64,000 nt of DNA, taken from NCBI GenBank assembly GCA_019137255.1, contig WPDH01000238.1:1-64000 (forward strand), in the 5' to 3' direction. Positions within the stretch are counted from its first letter, which is position 1. Each line of letters opens with the position of its first letter. Origin of the DNA: Corinectria fuckeliana (taxonomy: Eukaryota; Ascomycota; Sordariomycetes; Hypocreales; Nectriaceae). The notes beneath the pieces were generated by a model. The model was given only the letters and a program-made list of their open reading frames with translations, was not told the DNA's origin and made no database searches. Below are positions 57,542 through 64,000 of this stretch, in pieces. Made by a program: the position numbers and the translations under genes.

Positions 57542-58062
57542 CACGAGCGAAGCCAAGGCCGAAGGGGGGTGTAGGATGGCCTCGCATTCATGGCGGGCTG
57601 GGAGAATCGCATCTCAGTTCCCCAAACTGTTAGGCACGTTAGCGAAGGGAGAAGACTTGGCAAGTAAGCGACACGTGAGTAGGTAAGGGAGGGCTGGCGA
57701 ATAAAGAAGAACGCGCCACCTAGCTATGCTCTTTTCTAGTGGCATGACCTTTGATGCAATTGAGAAGAAGCCCAGCAAGGCTCTGTTAAAAGTCTCGCGC
57801 ATTGATACTAGTATTATTTAGGACAAAGTGATCGAACAGCATAAGTCTATGCTCTTGACTCCGGATAACAAACCACTTGGAAGCAAGACCAGACCGTAAA
57901 CCCTGACTCTTCGATTCATCTATAATGCCGGCCTGTCTCTTCTGCTTCTCGATTCTTTTCCCCTCAGAACAACAAAACTTGCAACAAGACACTAACTGCT
58001 CCTACATCTGATAAACCTACACTTAACGAAACAACTCCCATCGAAATCTTCACATCTTCAAC
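57542..58062. other. Intergenic, no gene seen
   Basis: About 520 bases downstream of the copper ATPase, which would include its 3' UTR and the promoter of the broken gene at 58 kb. No feature stands out. Confidence 0.55.
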
Positions 58063-59213
58063 ATGGTAACGCCTGAATCGAGAGGGTTTAGCAATGCTTG
58101 TCGAGTTGCTGGTCAAGAATACACTTAGAGGGACGAGGAGGAGTGTGTCAAGCTCTCGGAACAGGTCAGTCCTGGGGGCTTGCTCCAGCTCGGCCCCAAT
58201 CCCAAAGACGACTGGCTATACGACCCCTCCCTCATCTCTTCTAGATGAAGGTCGACCGTGAAGAAAGGTTGGCCTTCGCGCAATCCAGACTATGCTCCCG
58301 TCCCAATTCCAATACCTGGACCCGTTTTGCCGGCCTTGTGAGGTACAACAAACCCCCTAATTCGTCGTACGATTCGCTGCGCGGCATCCGGACCGAGGTC
58401 GGCATCTTGCAGCGCTGCGTCCAACTTCTCGAGGCCAAGATTGTCGACTTGCCGTCAAAGTATCAGCGCTGCGCTGGCCCTTCTGGCAAGCCCGACTTCC
58501 CGTTCCGCGACTACTGAATCCTCACCCAGAAGGACTTTGCGCCCCTCTGCCGCTCCTACTTTGACACTGGAGGTTGGAGACAGCTGTTGCGTTTATGCGG
58601 AGACAACGAGCATCTTAATTGGCGACACGCGCTCTGGATCCGCATGTTTGTTCTTCTCACGTTTGGGGCTAAGATGGAGCCCATCACCGCGTCTTGGTTC
58701 CTCGATGGCGTACATTGCATAGAGCACATGAATCTTGAGGGCATCTTCGAGATGGTGGACTCGATCACGCGATCCGCCACGGCTAACTTCGCTATGAAGT
58801 CCTGCTTTCGTGTGTCGGCCGTCTATGCGTGGCAAGTGGACGTGATATGGGAAATGGCGTATGATGCGCTGGTGACCTCTCAGCTGATTCGTTTCGACGG
58901 CCTTCGCGACTCCCGAGGAAACGAGAATCTTTCCGCCGAGGAGCGCTTTGAGTTGCTGCTGAACGAGGACAACATTGGTCTGTGGGAATTCAACCTCCTG
59001 AAGCGGAAAGCGGACATGACATCACTGCGCATGATGCAGCTATCACTGATCAGGAAGCAGTTGGCTTTATGTAAGAAGCAGAGATCACTACAGGAAGCAG
59101 CTATCACTGCACAGGAAGCGGGCATCAATGCATAGGAAGTAGATGGCTATATGGCATCCACCACTGCTAGGCTTGAAGCGGTCGAAATGGGCCGTGATGC
59201 GAATATGGAATAG
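58063..59213 (+). pseudogene. Unknown two-exon gene interrupted by three in-frame stops
   Basis: The exons look like 58063-58164 (MVTPESRGFSNACRVAGQEY...) and 58245-59213, joined by an 80 bp GTCAGT/CTAG intron with matching phase. A single frame runs throughout but holds TAG at 58126, TGA at 58515 and TAG at 59133 before the final TAG at 59211. Coding character continues across each stop, for example KPDFPFRDY before and ILTQKDFAPLCRSYF after the TGA. The C-terminal part is helical and repetitive (LALCKKQRSLQEAA, ITAQEAGINA). I do not recognise the family. Each stop can be explained by a C to T change (CAG, CGA, CAG as sources). It is probably a decaying gene; programmed readthrough is a less likely alternative. 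Confidence 0.6.
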
Positions 59214-60036
59214 TTTTGAAATTGAATGAATCTTTGTCATGTACATTGTATTATTATTGTTCTCCCAAAACGCCTTGAAGCCCAGTTGATAAACCTTGCT
59301 TGTTGATGAAGTCACATTACTTTATTCTTGAAACGGGTACTTGGGCAACGTTTCTAATCAGGTCAGCCATATTTCTTGCAAGCATCCTCTAATTAGCTAC
59401 ATAAGAATACAGTCTCGTGAAAACATCTCTGCTTGTGTCTTTTGCCACTAACCCACGAATGCGTAAAGTACTCCATCTAACCAAGTTCCGACGGACGGTA
59501 CGATTTCGCAGGCCTAGTCTCTTGGCAGTCGATTATCCCCGTCAGCAGTCTTCAAAATGGCTTGTGAACAGGCAGACTCGGTGGCCGGGCTTCATGTATG
59601 TTAGGGTCGGCCTTGTTCAGATGACTGCTGATCAAGTAGCGAGCGGTAGCAATCCTCGGTAAACAAGGCGCCAGCTCAACAACTCGGGTTGGCGGTCTTG
59701 GGCGCTGTGAGCGATGATAAAAGGTCTTTAGAAAGTGCCACATACACAGAAGAACTAATAGGAAGGGTGCAGAAGAACGGCAAGATCGTCGTCAAAAGCC
59801 ACCCGGGATCTACATGAATGCCACGCGCGAAAGAAGCCTGACTTTGATGAATCTACTTGACTGAAGCAGTGGACAAGGTCTTTGTTCCCAGTACTCGTTG
59901 GTTTGCCAAAGAAGACAACGATCTTTGTCTATTCAAATCTAAACAAGTCAATGTTTTGCAAGAAAAAGGGAAAGGGCGTGTTCATGGACTCGACAAGAAC
60001 AAGCGAACACTCTAACCGGCTGTTCGCGCGCGCAAG
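59214..60036. other. Intergenic, no gene seen
   Basis: About 0.8 kb with several short frames lacking domains. It leads into the promoter of the acidic repeat gene. Confidence 0.55.
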
Positions 60037-60717
60037 ATGAATATTACAACAGCCGGCCCCGCGTTTCACCACAACAAACCTCCTCGAGGAACAAACCCGA
60101 GTGCTTCGGATATATATGACGTCCCCTCATCCTTGACTCAGCTTGCATCGTTACAAACAGCGCCCATCCTGGTATCCGCGCAGCTACAACAACCATTTAC
60201 AGCTACAACAACCCTCACACACAGCCACCATAAACCTTTTGCTACAATGTCCGACTGGGCGAGATTAGCGGTGTGGAACGTCATGACCTTGAAGATGGAC
60301 GAGGTGATGCAGGACGACGACAAGTTTGCAGTGTTTGAGGACGCGACTTATAACTCGGGGGGGCTTCCCCATGAGGAGATTGCGTTGGACGGGGCTTACT
60401 ATCCCGCAAGGATCAAGAAGCTGCAGCAGCACGGTAGGAGCGCTCGCGGCCAGCCGCATCCTCTGTCTCGAGAAGTTCTGCCAGGTGATGTAATAGAGGA
60501 GCACTCGGACGACTCTGGAGAGGAGGCGGAGGAGGAGGAGGAGGAGGAGGAGGAGGAGGAGGCTTCCTTTTTCGAGCAGTGCTTGGATGCTGACTCCTCT
60601 GATGGGGGGGTTTCCCTTCTCGAACAGCACTCGGATGCCGACTGCTCTGGCGAGGGGGTTTCCCTTCTCGAGCAGTACTCAGATGCTGAGTCTGACGATG
60701 CTGAGTCTCCTGAGTAG
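60037..60717 (+). CDS. Orphan acidic protein with poly-Glu and a three-copy 16-residue repeat
   Basis: An open frame of 226 aa from 60037, or 156 aa from the in-frame ATG at 60247 (MSDWARLAVWNVMTLKMDEV). A TATATAT box at about 60110 lies between the two starts and favours the inner one. The middle carries EEEEEEEEEEE encoded by a GAG/GGA microsatellite at about 60522-60561. The C-terminus is three successive 16-residue units: ASFFEQCLDADSSDGG, VSLLEQHSDADCSGEG and VSLLEQYSDAESDDAE. There is no domain I recognise. The low-complexity, very acidic composition could suit a histone- or nucleic-acid-mimic, but that is speculation. It may be lineage-specific. Confidence 0.5.
   Translation: MNITTAGPAFHHNKPPRGTNPSASDIYDVPSSLTQLASLQTAPILVSAQLQQPFTATTTLTHSHHKPFATMSDWARLAVWNVMTLKMDEVMQDDDKFAVFEDATYNSGGLPHEEIALDGAYYPARIKKLQQHGRSARGQPHPLSREVLPGDVIEEHSDDSGEEAEEEEEEEEEEEASFFEQCLDADSSDGGVSLLEQHSDADCSGEGVSLLEQYSDAESDDAESPE
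60522..60561 (+). repeat. GAG/GGA microsatellite encoding poly-Glu
   Basis: A run of about 13 GAG-type triplets (gga gga register on the plus strand) inside the orphan acidic gene. Expect length polymorphism. Confidence 0.85.
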
Positions 60718-60970
60718 CAAAGCGAAGGGCACGGGAACCTGGAGAATTGCTCCATCCCACGTTCGTGCCGTTGACATGATACCCGATGACCTTGTATATG
60801 TTCCATACTCCTATATATAGTTTCTGCTCTTGATAGTCTCGTCATCGTCTTCAGGACACCCTCAAGTTAGAATGCAAAAGTCACATTACACGATCAACAC
60901 ACCACCCCGTCCAAGGAGCCGACGGTGAAACAAAGAATCCTGAGATATGCTATGTCTGGTCTAACAGTGT

Positions 60971-62383
60971 CTACGCGTCCTTGAGCTCGCGCTTGATTCG
61001 CGTCACAGTTCCCGCTCCGCCGTAAACCATCCCCGTATACACCATCGCCACGCTGGCGCCGGCGTTGAGCATCTCCCGCGCCTCCTCGCCGTTCGTGATG
61101 CCTCCCGTGGCGAAGATGACCTTTTGCGCACTGGGAGCGGCGCTCTTCTTCTCGAACGAGTAGTTGTCGAGCAGCTTGCGGTATCGTCCCACGAGGTCGA
61201 GCGTCCTGCCGTACATGGCAGGACCAGAGTAGCCGCCGGTTTCGTGCAAGTTGGCTTGCTCCTTCGAGGTCAGCTTGATGCCGGCGGGGATCACGCCAGT
61301 CCTCCGCTTCGTGGTGTTGCCGACGACGACTCCGTCAACGCCGCTCTCGTGGACGGCTTGGACTATGCCCTCTATCTGGGCGTCTTCGTCCTCGTCTGGC
61401 GAGACCTTGACCATGACCTTGGGGCGCTGCTTGCGGTCCGTCTTGGAAGCCTCCTCGACCACGGCGCTCAAGAGTCGAGTGAGGGGCCCGGTCGCCTGCA
61501 GGTCGCGCAGCCCGGGAGTGTTGGGGCTGCTGACGTTGACGACGAGCACATCGGCATAGCGCGCCAACCTTCGGACACAGTACACGTAGTCCTCGGCCAC
61601 GGCCTTCTCGTCTTTCTCATCCGTCTCCTTGTTCTTGGCGATCTGGACAGCCAGCAGGCGGCCTGGCCGCAAGCTGCCTGGGGGCACATTGGCCTCGCCG
61701 TTGAGCACGCCGGCCTCGGTCAAGCCAAGGGACCGAGCATATCGCCGGAGTCGGTCCCGCAATCGGATGGCCATATCGTCGGCGCCCCGAGAGTTCAGGC
61801 CGTATCTGTTTACCATGCCGTCGATCTTGGGCACGCGGAACGCACGGGGCTTCGGGTTGCCGGCCTGGGGGAAGGGAGTGCAACCGCCGACCTCGACGAC
61901 ACCGGCGCCAAGCTCGAACAGCACATCGGGGATTTCAGCGTCCTTGTCGAGGCCGGCCGAGATGCCGATTGGGTTCTCCAGGTCGGTTCCGAAGACGTCG
62001 ACGGACAGCCCGGGGCCGGTGAGCGAGGAGTCGCGTTCGCGGGGGTGCAGGTTGAGCTCGTGGAGCACCTTCAGCGCGACAGTCCCGACGTGGTGGGCGT
62101 CCTCGGCGTCGGGGAAGACGTAGCGCAGGACCGGCGGCACGACCCATCGGTGGAAGAAGGCGCGGGTGTCGGTGGCGTAGAGGTACGAGACGTAGAGGGC
62201 GGCGGCGAGACCGGTGCCGACGAGGGCGGCCTTGAGCTGGGCGGCTCCGTTGCCGGCCGAGGACGAGGACGATGAGGCATAGCGGCGCTGGACGACGGGG
62301 CTCCGGGGCTGGGCCGCGCGCACGGAGGGAGCGGCGCGGGCACCGGCGACGGCGGCGCGGGATCGGAGCAGAGAGGCGGACAT
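60971..62383 (-). CDS. Dihydroorotate dehydrogenase, mitochondrial class 2
   Basis: Single exon, 470 aa, from the ATG at 62383 (MSASLLRSRAAVAGARAAP). The first ~45 residues form an Arg/Ser/Ala-rich mitochondrial presequence, followed by one transmembrane helix (LKAALVGTGLAAALYVSYLY), the inner-membrane anchor of class 2 enzymes. The FMN barrel shows NPIGISAGLDKDAEIPDVLF, GGCTPFPQAGNPKPRAFRVP, VVNVSSPNTPGLR with the class 2 catalytic Ser, VKVSPDE, VVGNTT and FATGGITNGEEARE. It oxidises dihydroorotate to orotate in pyrimidine synthesis and passes electrons to ubiquinone. The frame stays open upstream to an ATG at 62578, which would add 65 residues before the presequence; this is unlikely to be used. 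Confidence 0.95.
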   Translation of the reverse strand: MSASLLRSRAAVAGARAAPSVRAAQPRSPVVQRRYASSSSSSAGNGAAQLKAALVGTGLAAALYVSYLYATDTRAFFHRWVVPPVLRYVFPDAEDAHHVGTVALKVLHELNLHPRERDSSLTGPGLSVDVFGTDLENPIGISAGLDKDAEIPDVLFELGAGVVEVGGCTPFPQAGNPKPRAFRVPKIDGMVNRYGLNSRGADDMAIRLRDRLRRYARSLGLTEAGVLNGEANVPPGSLRPGRLLAVQIAKNKETDEKDEKAVAEDYVYCVRRLARYADVLVVNVSSPNTPGLRDLQATGPLTRLLSAVVEEASKTDRKQRPKVMVKVSPDEDEDAQIEGIVQAVHESGVDGVVVGNTTKRRTGVIPAGIKLTSKEQANLHETGGYSGPAMYGRTLDLVGRYRKLLDNYSFEKKSAAPSAQKVIFATGGITNGEEAREMLNAGASVAMVYTGMVYGGAGTVTRIKRELKDA

Positions 62384-62904
62384 GTTTGGGAAGAGATGCT
62401 GGGCGGGGCCAGCTCCCAATGGATCACAGCGACGCGCAAGAGTTGTTCGGGTTGAAGGAAGCTCAAGAATCTTGGGAGTTCCCGGCTGTGAATGGTTGGT
62501 TCTGCGGGAGGATGGGCAGTGCCCGCACAGTGTCAATGCACTCACTATACGCCCAAATATCTCAAATGGGCTGTTCATCCTGGACCAACCCAGGTAAGTA
62601 ATCAACGTGATATCTAATTAGGCTACTCGCAATTGCATTTCTGATATTGTGCTCCCATGTACGCTGTGCTTGTTGGAGGGAATTTAATGTGCGTGGCGTG
62701 CTGTGCTGTGTTGACATCATTTTTAAAGCTTTTTACGCAGCTATAGTTGAGATGGATGGGTTCGAGCCATTTGAGGTTATGTCCAACGAAGTGAAAGCTT
62801 GCCATAGTAAGGGTATGCCTAAAAATCCTTAACTCCGCCTCCACATATCATTTCGTGGATACTAATATAAAAGTCATCATACAGACCCCCTTCGTAGAGC
62901 CGAC
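62384..62904. other. Intergenic, no gene seen
   Basis: About 520 bases between the dihydroorotate dehydrogenase start and the 3' end of the CFEM-like gene, both on the minus strand. It serves as terminator of the latter and promoter of the former; no specific motif is claimed. Confidence 0.55.
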
Positions 62905-63868
62905 TCATGCTCGCTCGAAACTCGGGGGCGGCCCGTCGAATCCAACTCTGCACTCAGAACCCTCGGAGTCCGGTCCGGCCGTAACAGCCCCGGGGGACTG
63001 GGTGAAACGCGGTGACGACGAGGACGACACGCTCGTAGCCGTCGAGACGCTCTTCGGCGAGCCCGGATCGCGCTTCACCGCGCCGACGTGCGATATTCCG
63101 TTCGACTCGGGTGTTCGCATATCGCCTCGCAGCTCCTCGACGTAGGGCCGTTCGCCCTCCATCTCGTGGATGTCGCCCTTCTCGGTCATGTAGCCCATGC
63201 CCCGGACTAAAGAAGCTTCGTTGGCCTCGACCAGCTTTCCCTCGAGTTTGCGGCGTGTTCTTCGTTCACGGATCCATAGGAACGTGGCGACGGCCAGCAG
63301 GAGGACGGCGAATATGACGCTGATGCCAATGCCGGCTTGGGCTCCGGCGGAGAGCCCGGTGGTTTCGTCTTTCTGATTCGAGGGCGGGTCGGTGCTTTTT
63401 GAGGACTCCGGGCCGACGGAAGACGGCTTTAGAGAACTGACCGAGGCGGCGGAATCGGCCAGAGTATCGGTTGTGGTTTTTGATAATGAAGTAGTTTTCG
63501 TCTTAGTTGACGTTACTGTAGCTGATGCAGGATCAGTCGCGGTGCCCGTAGGCTCCCAATATTCCTTGCAGACCATCCAATATCTGTTCTCCATCTCTAC
63601 AAGATCCTTTGTGAGTCGTATTCATGCGATTGGAAGAGGAGATCGGCATACGGAACATCTCGTCGTCGGTACACGTCTCGTTCAGCCTCCGCTGCCGGTT
63701 GTCCAAACACACGGACATTGTGTCAACAATTGTTTGATGGTTGTTTGCGTAGCAGTAGCAGTCGTAGTCATCGTCATCGCAACCTGTCGCGGCGACTCCG
63801 TTCTCGAAGCATCCGCTTACACACTCGGGGATGGAGCTGATCAGCTGCTTCGCGTTGGGATTCGCCAT
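62905..63868 (-). CDS. CFEM-like Cys-rich extracellular domain with a single transmembrane helix
   Basis: Exons 63868-63652 and 63596-62905 (302 aa); the 55 bp intron has a GTATGC donor and a GTAG acceptor. The N-terminal ~75 residues (CVSGCFENGVAATGC, YDCYCY, MSVCLDN, NETC) have the spaced eight-Cys pattern of CFEM domains, which bind haem or act at the fungal cell surface. A Thr/Ser-rich stalk follows, then one membrane helix (GIGISVIFAVLLLAVATFLWI), a basic stop-transfer RERRTRRK, and a ~110-residue cytosolic tail. No signal peptide precedes the CFEM part from this ATG, and an in-frame TAA lies three codons upstream. A signal-bearing exon may lie further 5', so the N-terminus is uncertain. 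Confidence 0.75.
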
Positions 63869-64000
63869 TGTGATTTACAGGAGGGACAGAAGGAGAGGAG
63901 GCGCCTGCGCCGTTTATACAAGATTTCGTTGAGGAGAGTAGCGAAAAGCTGAATGCTGAGCAAGAGAACGACAGGGCCAAAGTGACGAGTCCGAGAGGAG

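Noticed and set aside
61124..62275. A 383-codon plus-strand frame
   Set aside because: It lies antisense to the dihydroorotate dehydrogenase gene, whose motifs are unambiguous.
62384..62605. N-terminal extension of the dihydroorotate dehydrogenase frame to 62578
   Set aside because: The extension is not presequence-like, and the ATG at 62383 starts a clear mitochondrial leader. It is more likely 5' UTR.
1..64000. CRISPR arrays, bacterial operons, phage or integron structures
   Set aside because: Nothing of the kind is present; introns, tRNA intron position and gene families are fungal throughout.

Overview
The window is a stretch of a filamentous ascomycete nuclear genome (Pezizomycotina, most likely a Sordariomycete). 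The grounds are short 47-80 bp introns with GT(A/G)NGT donors, CTRAC-type branch sites and YAG acceptors, the gene families present (GH43, Zn2Cys6 regulator, CAR/Git3-type GPCR, CFEM-like protein, 4E-T-like protein, SM protein), moderately GC-rich genes, and AT-rich or nonsense-riddled DNA that looks like repeat-induced point mutation (RIP). I could not fix the species.

Layout. 1-2340 is an almost pure A/T block with no credible gene and a sharp edge. 2629-18032 carries a secreted GH43 arabinanase-like enzyme, an FMO-DUF6314 fusion, an NAD(P)-binding protein, a cAMP-receptor-like GPCR, a hotdog thioesterase, a C2-domain protein and a dead MFS/TRI12-like transporter. About 4.7 kb of gene-poor DNA follows. 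22766-39935 is a conserved housekeeping block: FKBP12, ubiquitin E1, an ECM4/omega-class glutathione transferase, a 4E-T-like eIF4E-binding protein, Sec1 and a G-patch protein. 40266-42742 holds an intron-containing tRNA and a complete but inactivated piggyBac-type transposon with intact inverted repeats. 44291-64000 is mixed: a membrane-anchored F-box protein, exonuclease V, a Zn2Cys6 regulator tail-to-tail with an old-yellow-enzyme reductase, a Cys-rich copper P1B-ATPase, a gene broken by in-frame stops, an acidic repeat protein, mitochondrial dihydroorotate dehydrogenase and a CFEM-like single-pass membrane protein.

There are no operons; genes are individually promoted and most are interrupted by introns. 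I worked out exon joins by hand from splice consensus and reading phase, and each proposed CDS closes to a whole number of codons. Recurring themes are alternative starts that could give mitochondrial and cytosolic forms (FKBP, ECM4), introns whose length is a multiple of three (UBA1, the copper ATPase, the GPCR's GC-AG intron), and mutational decay dominated by changes compatible with CpA to TpA (transposase, MFS pseudogene, broken gene at 58 kb). I did not find an obviously new molecular system. The most notable objects are the piggyBac element with preserved ends and a stop-riddled interior, the Cys-rich ATPase tail, and the three-stop gene.
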